Below, piece by piece: positions 15,747-25,668 of a stretch of 39,865 nt of DNA (positions within the stretch are counted from its first letter, which is position 1; each line of letters opens with the position of its first letter). Made by a program: the position numbers and the translations under genes. Source of the DNA: an uncultured Lentisphaeria bacterium (lineage in GTDB: Bacteria; Verrucomicrobiota; Lentisphaeria; Victivallales; Victivallaceae). The stretch is from positions 1 through 39,865 of the forward strand of contig CASDQW010000002.1 of NCBI GenBank assembly GCA_949282965.1. Direction: 5' to 3'. Under the pieces are notes generated by a model. That model ran no database searches, was not told where the DNA came from, and saw only the letters and a program-made list of their open reading frames with translations.

Positions 15747-18560
15747 ATGCGACGGAATTTTCACGGCTGTCTTCTGTTACTTCTGTCCGGACTTTCCGCA
15801 ACGGTCTGCGGCGACAACCTGCTGGAGGATCCCGGACTGGAACGGCAGTCGAAGGTCTGGCGAAGCTGGGGCAGCGCTCCGGCAAAACAGAAGATTCCTG
15901 TGGTTTCTTTTTCCACCGAACGACCGTATGAGGGGAAGTTCTGCCTCCGCGTCCACGATGAATGGACCGACGCCAAGCCCTACGCCACGCAGTTCTTCAA
16001 CCTGCCCCCCCGGAAACACCCGGCACAGGTGCTGGAAATGACCTTCCACGCCCGGTCAAACCGTCCGCACCGGTTCCAGGCGGGACTGCTCTTCAACCGG
16101 CAAAAACCGGGTCAGGACCTCGTTTGCCTGGGGAGCTTCCTGCATTCTCTCGAAGCGACGGAACAATGGCGGCGCTACGTCCTGTCCATCCCATCCCTTC
16201 CCCCGGACGCCAACGTCCTCAATCTCGTCCTCAGACCGACCGGCGATCAGGCTGAAGAAATTGGAGATCTCTACTTTGACAATCTCAGCGTCCACTGGAA
16301 AGACGTCGATCCGGCCGAAGCCCTCGGCATCGACCGGCAGGCGGAAAATCAGCAGAACTATCCCCGCACCCCGGCCGACGGCGCCGTCGTCGCCACCAAT
16401 CCGCCCGCATTCGTCTGGCTCCCCCCGCTGAACTGGAGCAGAGGGCAGTACACTTATACGCTGGAATACGCGCAGAATCCGGATTTCCGGGATGCAATCC
16501 GCCATACCGGCATTTCCCGCCACCTGAAGGTGCCGGATCAGACCATGTCCCCCGGAAAATGGTATTGGCGGATCGGCGTCGAAAATCAACCCTCCGGCAC
16601 CGTCTGGACCCGGACCTGGAGCTTCACCATTCCGGAGAATGCGGAATCCGCCCCGTATCCGGATGCGCGAGTAACGTTGAACCGGGTGCCGCAGGGACAT
16701 CCGCGGCTGTACGTCACGCCGGATACGCTGAGCGACTTTCGCCGCCGGGCGCGGGAAGGCGACCTGAAAGCCAGCGCCGACTGGATCCGGAACAATTTCA
16801 AAAAATACCATTATTACGGGGAAAAACTGGCGGAGGAACCGGCGTTTCTCCCGGACCGCCGGAAAAACTTCCAGGCCTGGCTGGACGGCTATGTAAAAGT
16901 CATGAACGACACCCGCCCGACCCAGTACCGGATGGAACGGGCCGCCCTGGGCTACCTCCTCACCGGCGACAAGGCACTGGGCGAAGAGGCGAAACGCCGG
17001 GTGCTGCATTTCTTCAGCTGGGATCCGGACGGTTCGACCTCGCTGAATCACAACGACGAACCCGCCATGTGGATCATGCGCTGGGGGATGGCCTCCTATG
17101 ACTGGACCTACGACCTCTACACGCCGGAGGAACGGCGGAAAATCGAGAATTCCATCTGCCGCCGGGCCGAACAGTTTTACGATTATCTGACCGCCATGCC
17201 CTTTGATTCGCGGCCCTACCACAGCCACCCGAACGGGTATCTGCAGATTCTCGGCGAAGCGGCGGTGATGCTGGCGCATGAACGCCCCGAAAAAGCCCTC
17301 CCGTGGTTCGCATACAGCACCGAAACCTTCCGCGCCTTCTGCCCCACCTACGGCACCCCCGACGGCGGCTGGAACGAGGGCGTCGCCTACTGGAGCTACA
17401 CCAACGAGGCCACCATCGGCTGGGTCATGAAAATCCGCACCGCCACCGGCCTCGATCTCGGCCGAAAATCCTACTTCCGCAATGCCGGTTATTATCCGCT
17501 GTACGGCTGGCCGGCGGAAACACGTCTCCCTTCTTTCGGGGACGGCGAAACCCCGCGCTATAATCTGGCCATGACCTCCGCCATCGCGGCTTCATACAGC
17601 GGCAATCCGGATTTTCTGACCTCGATCCGGCGGCTGGGCGGAGCTCCCACCGCCCATATCGCGCCCAGCATGCCGCTGATCGTCCGGGACTGGAGCCAGC
17701 TGGGACCGGCACGACTCGACCGGCTGCCGACGGCCCGGCTCTTTCCCGACATCGGGTTCGTCGTCATGCGCAACAATCTGGCGCAGTATGAAGACGACAT
17801 CGGACTGATTTTCGAATGCTCCCCGTTCGGGAACACCTCCCACCGCCATAACGCCCAGAACTGTTTCATGCTCGAAGCCTACACCGAACCACTGCTGCTC
17901 TCCAGTGGTTATTATGACGCCTACGAGTCCCCCCACCACCGCCTCTGGACCTGGGAAACAAAATCCCACTGCGGTCTCACTTATGACGGCGGCCGGGGCC
18001 AGCTGCGCAGCGAACAGGCCGCCGGCGCGATAACGGAATTCCGGCACGACAAGGATTTCGATCTCGCCACCGGCGACGCCTCCCGCGCCTATCCCGAATT
18101 GAAACGGGTGCTCCGGACCATCGTCCATGTCCGGCCGGGGCTGTTCGTCATCCGCGACCGGGCGGAGGCGGACGATCCGCATGTCTGGGAATTCAATCTT
18201 CATACCGTCCGGCCCGGCGTTTTCGACGAACAGCGGCAATCCATGGCCCTTGAACTGCCCCAAGCCGGTCTGGAAGTCCGCTTCTTCGCGCCGGAACCGT
18301 TACAATTCGGAACCTTCGAGAATACGGTTCTTCCCGCCGCTCCGGAAAAGCGTCCCGAACGCTGGCACTTCCGCGCCTCCTGGCCGCGTGCCACCCGCTC
18401 CATGGAGCTGTGGACCGTCCTGATGCCGTACCGGACCGGGCAGCAGGACGCCCTGCCGCAAGTGGAGAAACTTCCAGACGGAATCCGGCTGGTGTTTCCG
18501 GAAGGCTCCGAACGAATCGTCCGCTTTCAGGGAGAAACCGTGCTGCTGGAACGGCGGTGA
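15747..18560 (+). CDS. Exported heparinase II/III-family protein with DUF4962-like N-terminal region
   Basis: 937 residues with a signal peptide (about 1-22). Residues 23-185 look like a carbohydrate-binding beta-sandwich (NLLEDPGLE start, FYFDNLSV-type end). Residues 205-300 resemble the Fn3-like part of DUF4962 proteins (PRTPADGAVVATNPPAFVW). About 310-640 is a helical (alpha/alpha) toroid, and the rest is a heparinase II/III-type beta-sandwich with HRHNAQNCFMLEAY near residue 700. Such proteins are polysaccharide lyases acting on uronate-containing glycans such as heparin, heparan or alginate-like polymers; the exact PL family is not clear. The ATG at 15747 has GGGAGG 6 nt upstream. Its own promoter overlaps the tilS stop, and it is convergent with the isomerase gene. 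Confidence 0.82.
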   Translation: MRRNFHGCLLLLLSGLSATVCGDNLLEDPGLERQSKVWRSWGSAPAKQKIPVVSFSTERPYEGKFCLRVHDEWTDAKPYATQFFNLPPRKHPAQVLEMTFHARSNRPHRFQAGLLFNRQKPGQDLVCLGSFLHSLEATEQWRRYVLSIPSLPPDANVLNLVLRPTGDQAEEIGDLYFDNLSVHWKDVDPAEALGIDRQAENQQNYPRTPADGAVVATNPPAFVWLPPLNWSRGQYTYTLEYAQNPDFRDAIRHTGISRHLKVPDQTMSPGKWYWRIGVENQPSGTVWTRTWSFTIPENAESAPYPDARVTLNRVPQGHPRLYVTPDTLSDFRRRAREGDLKASADWIRNNFKKYHYYGEKLAEEPAFLPDRRKNFQAWLDGYVKVMNDTRPTQYRMERAALGYLLTGDKALGEEAKRRVLHFFSWDPDGSTSLNHNDEPAMWIMRWGMASYDWTYDLYTPEERRKIENSICRRAEQFYDYLTAMPFDSRPYHSHPNGYLQILGEAAVMLAHERPEKALPWFAYSTETFRAFCPTYGTPDGGWNEGVAYWSYTNEATIGWVMKIRTATGLDLGRKSYFRNAGYYPLYGWPAETRLPSFGDGETPRYNLAMTSAIAASYSGNPDFLTSIRRLGGAPTAHIAPSMPLIVRDWSQLGPARLDRLPTARLFPDIGFVVMRNNLAQYEDDIGLIFECSPFGNTSHRHNAQNCFMLEAYTEPLLLSSGYYDAYESPHHRLWTWETKSHCGLTYDGGRGQLRSEQAAGAITEFRHDKDFDLATGDASRAYPELKRVLRTIVHVRPGLFVIRDRAEADDPHVWEFNLHTVRPGVFDEQRQSMALELPQAGLEVRFFAPEPLQFGTFENTVLPAAPEKRPERWHFRASWPRATRSMELWTVLMPYRTGQQDALPQVEKLPDGIRLVFPEGSERIVRFQGETVLLERR

Positions 18561-18635
18561 TCCATCCCCTCCCCCCCACGCCGCAGCTCGCCCTCGGAGG
18601 ACGAAGCGGCACACCGATGTCCCAAACATCCCTCA

Positions 18636-18673
18636 GTACGGTGGAGTGCCGCCTCATGCAACACCCACCGTAC
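18636..18673. terminator. Hairpin between convergent heparinase and isomerase genes
   Basis: GTACGGTGG (18636-18644) and its exact complement (18665-18673) enclose a 20-nt loop in the 122-nt gap between two convergent genes. There is no T tract. Its position suggests a shared terminator or end stabiliser. Confidence 0.4.
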
Positions 18674-18682
18674 CGTCATGCA

Positions 18683-19543
18683 TTATGCGCCATGCTCTTC
18701 CTGCAGCAGCGTGTCGGCCAATTTGCGACTGTACGCCAATTTCAGGAGACGGACAGCCTTCACGCACTCCCGCTCCCGGGGTACTTCGTAATTGAACAGG
18801 CCGTGGTATTCCTCCGCGCGCAGCGCCGCCACCAGCCCCGCCCAGTCGATGCACCCTGCGGTCGGGAAAAAGTGGTCATGCTTTCCGCCGCAGGTACAGG
18901 CCACGCAGTCGGTAATGTGCAGCGCCTTCAAGCGCGAACCGGCCGCATGAACAAACGCCGCACAGTCGCCTCCGTTTAACGCCAGATGCCCGGTATCCAG
19001 ACAGATTCCCAGCCGTTCCCCGCCGCGGACGGCGCGGATCAGCGACGCCAGCTGATCGTAAGCCGTATAGTGATACGGCAGATTTTCCAGACAGATGGTA
19101 AACGACATATCCCGGGTCAGTTCCAGCAGCACCTCCAGCGTTTCCACCGTCCGCTCCCAGGCGGCCCCCGTCCTGTAAGCGTCGGTGCGTGGCGCGTTCA
19201 GTCCCGCCGGATGCAGCACCGCCGCCCGGACCCCAAGCGCGTGAAATAATTCAAACCAGCGCCGAAACGTCTCCAGCTGGGCTTGCCGCCGGTCCGGATC
19301 CGCTTCCGCCGGATCACAATCCAGCAGCAGATGCCCCTGCGGTGTGGAAAATCCGAGATCGTTCATATAACTTCTGAACTCACCACCGACCTGCGCGGGC
19401 GTACCGCGCTCCAGCAGCTGCCGCGCATGTTCGTCCGAAAGCTCCGTAGAGTTGTATCCGTACGCCAGCATGGTCTGCACCATTTGCTCCGGCGTTTCCT
19501 CCATCAGAAATGCGCTCCACATCGCGGGAATGATCGTCTTCAT
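18683..19543 (-). CDS. Sugar phosphate isomerase/epimerase-like TIM barrel (AP endonuclease 2 family)
   Basis: 286 residues, a single xylose-isomerase-like TIM barrel. Typical metal-site segments are visible: ICLENLPYH (Glu on strand 5), GICLDTGHLAL (Asp and His), ALHITDC, and GLFNYEVPRE near the end. Members interconvert keto-sugars or act in inositol and uronate catabolism; the exact substrate is open. The ATG at 19543 has AAGGA 9 nt upstream; an ATG at 19591 would add 16 residues that do not look like the family. It lies 66 nt behind the carbonic anhydrase gene on the same strand. The stretch CVACTCGGKHDH contains three Cys and two His, which might add a metal site. Confidence 0.8.
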   Translation of the reverse strand: MKTIIPAMWSAFLMEETPEQMVQTMLAYGYNSTELSDEHARQLLERGTPAQVGGEFRSYMNDLGFSTPQGHLLLDCDPAEADPDRRQAQLETFRRWFELFHALGVRAAVLHPAGLNAPRTDAYRTGAAWERTVETLEVLLELTRDMSFTICLENLPYHYTAYDQLASLIRAVRGGERLGICLDTGHLALNGGDCAAFVHAAGSRLKALHITDCVACTCGGKHDHFFPTAGCIDWAGLVAALRAEEYHGLFNYEVPRERECVKAVRLLKLAYSRKLADTLLQEEHGA

Positions 19544-19609
19544 CGTCCTTTTTCCTTCCGGCCGGAGTTCTCCGGAACCTCGTTGAATCATGATAAAAAA
19601 AACGTCGCA

Positions 19610-20281
19610 TCAGCCCTGATCCCGATGCTCATCCAACGGCAGAAATTCCTCTTTTTCAGAATCATAGTCGTACATCTCCCCGGTGTCCATGTGAAAGTAC
19701 CAGCCATGGATTTTAAGGCTGCCCGCCTCCACCCGTTCCCGGATCCAGGGAAACGTCATCAGGTTTTCCATCGACAGCAGGATGGAGGTTTCCTCGCAGG
19801 CGCGCTGCTGCAATTCCCGCGGCGCGCCGACAAGCCGTTCCCGGACCCGTCGCAGCGCCGGTTCGGCCAGCGACAGCCAGCGCGCCAGAAATTCGGACGG
19901 ATGCGTCTGCCCGTCTTCCGCCATCAGCGCGTGAATCCCCCCGCAACGGGAATGCCCCAGGACAATGATATGCCGGACCTCCAGCGCGCAAACTGCATAT
20001 TCGATCGCGGCGCTTACCCCGTGAAACTCGGAATCGGGATGATACGGCGGCACCAGGTTCGCCACATTGCGGATCACAAACATCTCCCCCGGCCCGCTTC
20101 CGGTCACATGCGCAGGATCCACCCGGGAATCGCAACAGGCGATCATCAAGGTGCCCGGCATCTGGCCATGTTTCAACCGGGCGTACAGCTCGGTACTGTC
20201 GGAAAAATAAGCCTTTTGAAAATGCCGAAAACCGTGAATCATTTTACGGATAGTTGGATCCAAAGTACCTGTACCTCCCAT
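19610..20281 (-). CDS. Beta-class carbonic anhydrase
   Basis: Interconverts CO2 and bicarbonate with a zinc cofactor. Counting from the start used here (223 residues): zinc ligands Cys49 (in ACCDSR, with the Asp51-Arg53 dyad), His110 and Cys113 (in GHSRCGG). The start is uncertain: the frame stays open upstream to a TTG at 20428, and ATGs occur at 20389, 20281 and 20242. I prefer 20281 because GGAGG lies 16 nt upstream; 20242 gives the commonest family N-terminus (MIHGFRHFQ) but lacks a Shine-Dalgarno. A promoter at 20401-20428 makes the TTG start unlikely. It may supply bicarbonate for carboxylation in an anaerobe. Confidence 0.88.
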   Translation of the reverse strand: MGGTGTLDPTIRKMIHGFRHFQKAYFSDSTELYARLKHGQMPGTLMIACCDSRVDPAHVTGSGPGEMFVIRNVANLVPPYHPDSEFHGVSAAIEYAVCALEVRHIIVLGHSRCGGIHALMAEDGQTHPSEFLARWLSLAEPALRRVRERLVGAPRELQQRACEETSILLSMENLMTFPWIRERVEAGSLKIHGWYFHMDTGEMYDYDSEKEEFLPLDEHRDQG

Positions 20282-20400
20282 TTTCAGAGCCGGAGCACCT
20301 CCGCCATGCCACGTCTCGAAAACGCGGTGTACCGCGCGGACCGGCCCATGTGCCACCGGGACTCCTTCCGCCGCCCCTGTGTCCGGCATAAATTCGCTAT

Positions 20401-20428
20401 AAGATACATGGGGAATATTTTTTTTCAA
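20401..20428 (-). promoter_or_regulatory. Candidate promoter for the carbonic anhydrase gene
   Basis: On the minus strand TTGAAA (20428-20423), 16-bp spacer, TATCTT (20406-20401). It implies a 5' leader of about 110 nt before the ATG at 20281. The rest of the 20282-20791 gap has no gene I can support. Confidence 0.45.
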
Positions 20429-20672
20429 TTCCGGCGGTGCCCCCCCTCCGCCACACCTGCAATATTTCCCCGTGCAACACCATTCCGGAAACCGGAAGCG
20501 TATCGCTCCAGATTGGGTCCCGAGGCCCGCGGTTGTTCCTCCCGCAGCACCAACAATGATCGTGGAAAACTTTTCCCTGGTCAGGAATAGACGGAAAAAT
20601 CAGGCAGGAGGAAACTATCCAGATGTATCCAAAAAAAATTCAATATTTTTGATCATTCATGAGACATTTCGA

Positions 20673-20700
20673 TTCACAATTTTGTTTTTTCGATTATAAT
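20673..20700 (+). promoter_or_regulatory. Promoter for the interrupted pseudopilin gene
   Basis: TTCACA (20673-20678), 16-bp spacer, a perfect TATAAT (20695-20700). The leader of about 85 nt contains the small hairpin GAACC/GGTTC and only a weak ribosome binding site before the ATG at 20792. Confidence 0.6.
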
Positions 20701-20791
20701 TAATAGGAACAGATCCGCATTTATTCGGCGGAACGGATGAAGCATGATGCAATAGAACCGTTTTCAATGGTTCGAAAACAGAAGCGAAAAT

Positions 20792-21601
<810 letters not shown>

Positions 21602-21630
21602 AGACCATATAGCGGACTATGCAATAAGAA

Positions 21631-21661
21631 AATGGCGCGACAAGGATCGCGCCATTTTTTT
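21631..21661 (+). terminator. Intrinsic terminator after the pseudopilin gene
   Basis: AATGGCGCGA (21631-21640), 6-nt loop, exact complement (21647-21656), then five T (21657-21661). The beta-helix gene starts 39 nt later, too close for an obvious separate promoter, so it may depend on read-through or on a promoter not recognised here. Confidence 0.88.
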
Positions 21662-21699
21662 CCCCGGCAAAACCTGATTATCACAGAAGGAATCCTCTT

Positions 21700-22935
21700 A
21701 TGACCTTTTCCCGTGTATCGTTTTTGGCTGTATTGCTGTTCGTCCTGACCGCAGGCCCGCTCCTAGCCGACGTGACGCTCTTCGTCGCGCCGGAGAAAAC
21801 CGGCAGCGGCAGCGGCCAAACCGCCGCCGACGCCGCTCTGTGGACCGCTCCGGAATTCTGGAAATTCGTCGCCGCCGCACTGAAGCAGGAACCGGTAACC
21901 GTGCAGTTCGCCCCGGGCGTGTACAACGTCCGCCACAATCCCGCCACCCGCAAGGGCACCGGTCTTGACATCAACCGCCCCGGGCATGAAAAAAATCTCC
22001 TGACTCTCCGGGGAGCCCCTGATTTCGCCACCATCATCCAGCGTGACCCGAAAGATCCCCGCACCGTGGGTTCCGCCAATTTCGCCACATTAATGCAGAT
22101 CCGCCGCCCCCGCAATCTGCGCATCACCGGGCTGCGGTTCGCCGGCGAAACCCCAATCGGTTACGGTCTGCAGCTGCGCGAAGCGCAGGACGTCACCATC
22201 GATCACTGCCGCTTCGTCGACATGCCCGGCGTCAACTACGGCGCCACCGGCGTGAATGGCAAAACTTCCCGCAACATCACCTGGGAAGACTGTCATTTCG
22301 AAAACGCCGGTACGGAGATCTCCGCGCACATGATCTACAACGCCAACGGCGCAAGCGATCTCGTCATCCGCAACTGTACGTTCAACAACACGCCGGGAGA
22401 CTTCATCCGCTTCCGCAACGGCTGCCGGAACGTACTGGTCGAAAACTGCACCTTCCTCATGCCGGAAGTCAAAACTCCGATCGACTACCCGTTCATCAGC
22501 ATGCCGCTCTTCAATTCCCGCGATCCGCGCAGCACTGATCCGGAAATGACCAAACGGCCGTTTGAATACTTCGGCGGCAACATTACCATCCGCAACAACA
22601 CCTTCACGCGGAAATCCGCGCCGAAAGCGGGCGGGCGCGCGGTCGTATTGATGTTCCACAACTCGAATTTCACACCGCCGGGAGTGGAACTGCTGTTCAA
22701 CCGCAAAGACATCGCCAAATTCCAGGCCATGCCCGACACGGAAGCCCGGAAGTGGCTGCAAAAGCGCACCGGCATCGACACCACCGCCGTCACGCTGGAA
22801 AACAACCGGGTCAACCACAACACGCTGGACCGGGTCGTCTACGAATGCTGGCCCAACGGCAAAGACCCGCAGCGTTATCCGGATGCCGAATACAAAAACC
22901 TCTTTGAATTAACCCGGCTCGTTCATAAAAAATAA
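21700..22935 (+). CDS. Exported right-handed parallel beta-helix protein
   Basis: 411 residues with a signal peptide (about 1-23). From about residue 100 to 330 there are repeated short strand/turn units (LRITGLRFAG, VTIDHCRFVD, ITWEDCHFEN, LVIRNCTFNN, VLVENCTFLM, ITIRNNTFTR), the pattern of pectate-lyase-like parallel beta-helices (chondroitinase-B-type or related). Such folds usually bind or cleave acidic polysaccharides extracellularly; catalytic residues cannot be assigned by eye, and a non-catalytic role is possible. The ATG at 21700 has AAGGA 8 nt upstream. It follows the broken pseudopilin gene and its terminator, and ends at a bidirectional terminator. Confidence 0.82.
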   Translation: MTFSRVSFLAVLLFVLTAGPLLADVTLFVAPEKTGSGSGQTAADAALWTAPEFWKFVAAALKQEPVTVQFAPGVYNVRHNPATRKGTGLDINRPGHEKNLLTLRGAPDFATIIQRDPKDPRTVGSANFATLMQIRRPRNLRITGLRFAGETPIGYGLQLREAQDVTIDHCRFVDMPGVNYGATGVNGKTSRNITWEDCHFENAGTEISAHMIYNANGASDLVIRNCTFNNTPGDFIRFRNGCRNVLVENCTFLMPEVKTPIDYPFISMPLFNSRDPRSTDPEMTKRPFEYFGGNITIRNNTFTRKSAPKAGGRAVVLMFHNSNFTPPGVELLFNRKDIAKFQAMPDTEARKWLQKRTGIDTTAVTLENNRVNHNTLDRVVYECWPNGKDPQRYPDAEYKNLFELTRLVHKK

Positions 22936-22970
22936 CGTTCCGGGTGCGTCGAAACGCTTATCCCGAAAAA

Positions 22971-23016
22971 AACACCACCGATCCCCGCATACCGGGAATC
23001 GGTGGTGTTCCTTTTT
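22971..23016. terminator. Bidirectional intrinsic terminator
   Basis: The 12-nt arms AACACCACCGAT (22971-22982) and ATCGGTGGTGTT (22998-23009) enclose a smaller CCC/GGG pairing. Five T follow on the plus strand (23012-23016), and a run of A precedes the stem, giving a T tract on the minus strand. It serves both the beta-helix gene and the converging DUF1846 gene. Confidence 0.88.
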
Positions 23017-23044
23017 GCCGTCTGGTCAATGAAGACAGCACACG

Positions 23045-24562
23045 TTAATCTACAAACAGATCACGGCTGGCAAATTTCGGTTCGCTGGTGAGGTTGATCC
23101 CAAGTTTGCGGAGCCCGGCCTCGTCGCCCGGAGTCGGCAGATGGGTCAGATGCATCTCGCAGCCGGAAAGCCGCGGCAGATTGCGCATCGCCAGTCCCGC
23201 CGCCGGATTCGCCGGAACGCTGACGCTCAGCGCAATCAGAGCTTCTCCGAGGTCAAGACTGACCCGCTTGCTTTTCAGAAAATCTTTTTTGAGCATCCCC
23301 ACGGAATCGATCACCTCCGGTGAAATCAGCAGCAGTTCGTCCGGCAACCCCGCCAGAATCTTGATGGCGTTGATCACACAACTGGCTGCGGCGTGCATCA
23401 GCGGCGAATTTTTACCGGTGATGATGGTGCCGTCCGGCAGCTGCAACGCGGCACCGCAATAGATGTTGTCGCTGCCCTTGTCTTTCTGCTGTGCCGCCTC
23501 GCGGGCGGCATTGCGCGCCGGGGCCACCACCGAACGGTCTTCCTCCACTGCGCCGACCTCGTCCATCAGCAGCTTCACCCGGTCCACCGTCTGCTGATCA
23601 GTCATCCCCAGCGCATATTCGCACCGGTAGCGGAAATAACGGCGGATAATCTCCTGGGTGGCCGCCCGGCGCACGGCTTCGTCGTCCATAATGGAGAAGC
23701 CCACCCGGTTCACCCCCATGTCCGTCGGCGAACGATACAGCTGTTCGCTGTCCATAATCTTTGCGCAGATCCGCCGCACCACCGGAAAAATCTCAATATC
23801 CCGGTTGTAGTTGATCGCGGTTTTGCCATAGGCCTCCAGATGAAACGGATCGACCATATTCACGTCGCCGATATCCGCCGTCGCCGCCTCATAAGCCAGA
23901 TTGACCGGATGCTTGAGCGGCAGATTCCACACCGGGAACGTCTCGAATTTGGCATATCCAGCGGAAACGCCGCGTTTCTGTTCATGATAGACCTGCGACA
24001 GACAGGTCGCCATTTTGCCGGAACTCGGGCCGGGACCGGTAACGATCACAATCGGTTTTTCCGTTTCAATAAATTCATTGGCCCCGTAGCCCTCGTCGCT
24101 GACAATGGTATCCAGATCAGTGGGATACCCCTGAATCGCCCGGTGCGCGTAAACCCGGATTCCCAGCCGGGTCAGCTTGTTGATGAAGGTTTTCACCACC
24201 GGCTGGTCGGCGTAGCGGGTGACGACCACGGCCTTCACATCCAGTCCCCAGTCGCGCAGATTGTCGATGATCCGCAAAGTATCCGCATCGTAGGCAATGC
24301 CGAAATCGGCGCGGATCTTCTTGCGTTCGATGTCTCCGGCGAAAATACAGATGACGATATCGATTTTATCCTTGAGTTTCTGCAGCAGCCGCATTTTCAC
24401 ATTGGGATCGAATCCCGGCAGAATCCGGGCTGCGTGATAGTCGTAGGCCAGCTTGCCGCCGAACTCCAGGTAAAGTTTGTTATCAAAGCGCGCCGCCCGC
24501 TCCAGGATGGCCCGTGATTGTTCTTCCAGATACTTCTCGTTGTCAAACGCGCGTGCAGTCAT
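23045..24562 (-). CDS. DUF1846 family protein
   Basis: 505 residues, resembling the DUF1846 family, whose function is unknown. Recognisable stretches: FDNEKYLEEQS at the N-terminus, LYLEFGGKLAYDYHAARILPG, a P-loop-like VTGPGPSSGKMATCLSQVYH (about 200-220) that suggests nucleotide binding, and KNSPLMHAAASCVINAIK. No signal peptide, so cytoplasmic. The start at 24562 gives the family N-terminus; two upstream in-frame ATGs (24577 and 24697) have worse support. It lies 135 nt behind the STAS gene on the same strand, with an 8-bp inverted repeat (24659-24666 and 24687-24694) in the gap, so cotranscription is uncertain. Confidence 0.85.
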   Translation of the reverse strand: MTARAFDNEKYLEEQSRAILERAARFDNKLYLEFGGKLAYDYHAARILPGFDPNVKMRLLQKLKDKIDIVICIFAGDIERKKIRADFGIAYDADTLRIIDNLRDWGLDVKAVVVTRYADQPVVKTFINKLTRLGIRVYAHRAIQGYPTDLDTIVSDEGYGANEFIETEKPIVIVTGPGPSSGKMATCLSQVYHEQKRGVSAGYAKFETFPVWNLPLKHPVNLAYEAATADIGDVNMVDPFHLEAYGKTAINYNRDIEIFPVVRRICAKIMDSEQLYRSPTDMGVNRVGFSIMDDEAVRRAATQEIIRRYFRYRCEYALGMTDQQTVDRVKLLMDEVGAVEEDRSVVAPARNAAREAAQQKDKGSDNIYCGAALQLPDGTIITGKNSPLMHAAASCVINAIKILAGLPDELLLISPEVIDSVGMLKKDFLKSKRVSLDLGEALIALSVSVPANPAAGLAMRNLPRLSGCEMHLTHLPTPGDEAGLRKLGINLTSEPKFASRDLFVD

Positions 24563-24697
24563 TTCTCTGTTTCCCATCTCCCTTTTTCCGCGGCGTTGCG
24601 CGCCGTCCTCAGCAAAAAAAGCACCCCCGCCGCAATTCCGGATCCACCGGCAGCGGACGGAGGCGGTTCTTCTCAACCTGCGGCTCCCGCCTCCCAA

Positions 24698-25048
24698 TCA
24701 GCGGGCGGGCTCTTCCCCCGTGAAGGAGGCCTCCGCCTCATCAATCGAAGCAAACGAGGCAAAATGCCGCGCCAGACCGCTCAGCTGAAATACCCGCTGG
24801 ATTTTCTCCCCGGCATTGGCCACGGCAAACCGGCCGCCGCGTTCCCGCATGTTCTTGGCGCCGATCAAGATGGAACGCAATCCCGCGCTGCTGAGATACG
24901 TGAGCGCGGCAAAATCAAAAATCAAAGCCATGCAGCCCTCTTTGCAAACTGCCGCAATCGCCGCATCCGCCTCGGGGGCCGTTACCGAATTCAGTTCCCC
25001 GGAAAAACTCATCACGGTGCAATTCTGCCGATGCGTCACGGTAATCAT
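24698..25048 (-). CDS. STAS-domain anti-anti-sigma factor-like protein
   Basis: 116 residues, one STAS domain as in SpoIIAA and RsbV. The phosphorylation-site loop LTYLSSAGLRSI (49-60) carries Ser53 and Ser54, and the N-terminal strands (TVMSFSGELN) fit the fold. Its ATG overlaps the stop of the upstream kinase-like gene by 4 nt (ATGA), which implies translational coupling and a stoichiometric partner pair. In such systems the unphosphorylated STAS protein releases a target from the kinase. No sigma factor or PP2C phosphatase gene is in this window, so the target of the switch is not known. Confidence 0.88.
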   Translation of the reverse strand: MITVTHRQNCTVMSFSGELNSVTAPEADAAIAAVCKEGCMALIFDFAALTYLSSAGLRSILIGAKNMRERGGRFAVANAGEKIQRVFQLSGLARHFASFASIDEAEASFTGEEPAR

Positions 25049-25467
25049 TTCCGACTTGCCTCTCCAATCGTAAATTCCAGAATATTCCGATCGGCCTCCC
25101 GCCGATATTTCAGGTTTTCCACCAGACTCCGCACCAGAAACACCCCCAGTCCGCCGATGTCCTGCCCGTTCAAATCCGCCGCGGTCCTGGTTTTCTTCGC
25201 CTCGGTCAACGGATTGAACGCGCGACCGTCGTCGGTCAACCGCACCCGGACCGCTTCGCCGTGGAAATCCAGCGTCACTCCAATCTCATGCACGGCATGG
25301 TCATCATAACCGTACTTGATAACGTTGGAAATCATCTCCTCCAAAGCCAGCCGCAATGCGTAACGGGACTCCCCGGATAAGGCCGAGAACTCGGGCATTG
25401 CCGCGATCCGCCGGTCCAATTCCGCCAGATCTTCCATCTGATTGCACACGGAATAATACAATCGCAC
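25045..25467 (-). CDS. Anti-sigma factor-like serine kinase (RsbW/SpoIIAB type)
   Basis: 140 residues, a small GHKL-type ATPase domain. Visible boxes: N-box EEMISNVIKYG (about 43-53), G1-type DDGRAFNP (about 79-86) and G2-type GGLGVFLV (about 104-111). Such proteins phosphorylate a partner STAS protein and otherwise hold a sigma factor or other target. The start is GTG at 25467 with GGAG only 4 nt upstream. The stop overlaps the ATG of the STAS gene, so the two are coupled. Confidence 0.86.
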   Translation of the reverse strand: MRLYYSVCNQMEDLAELDRRIAAMPEFSALSGESRYALRLALEEMISNVIKYGYDDHAVHEIGVTLDFHGEAVRVRLTDDGRAFNPLTEAKKTRTAADLNGQDIGGLGVFLVRSLVENLKYRREADRNILEFTIGEASRK

Positions 25468-25606
25468 CCGTCTCCGGAATCTCTGATTTCCATCATCCAG
25501 AACTTACGCTTTCAAATGGATTTTTCAAGTCCTGAACTGAAATTATTTTGCACTTTGCCCGTGGCGTGAGACGGATCGCGCCACCGGTCCGGACAACAAA
25601 AAATAG

Positions 25607-25640
25607 AAAAAAAGGGGGGCTTCCGCAATGGAAGCCCCCC
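25607..25640 (-). terminator. Strong intrinsic terminator for the sialate esterase gene
   Basis: On the minus strand an exact 11-bp stem (25640-25630 with 25624-25614), 5-nt loop, followed by seven T (25613-25607). It lies 29 nt past the stop codon of the esterase gene. The rest of the 201-nt gap up to the kinase gene start (25468-25668) has no coding sequence. Confidence 0.9.
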
Positions 25641-25668
25641 GCCCCTGATGTTTCCGGAACGCGATGCG

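Noticed and set aside
20623..20652. Nine-codon leader peptide with an AGGAGG upstream
   Set aside because: The best promoter for the downstream gene lies after it, no codon bias or attenuator structure is evident, and such short frames arise by chance.
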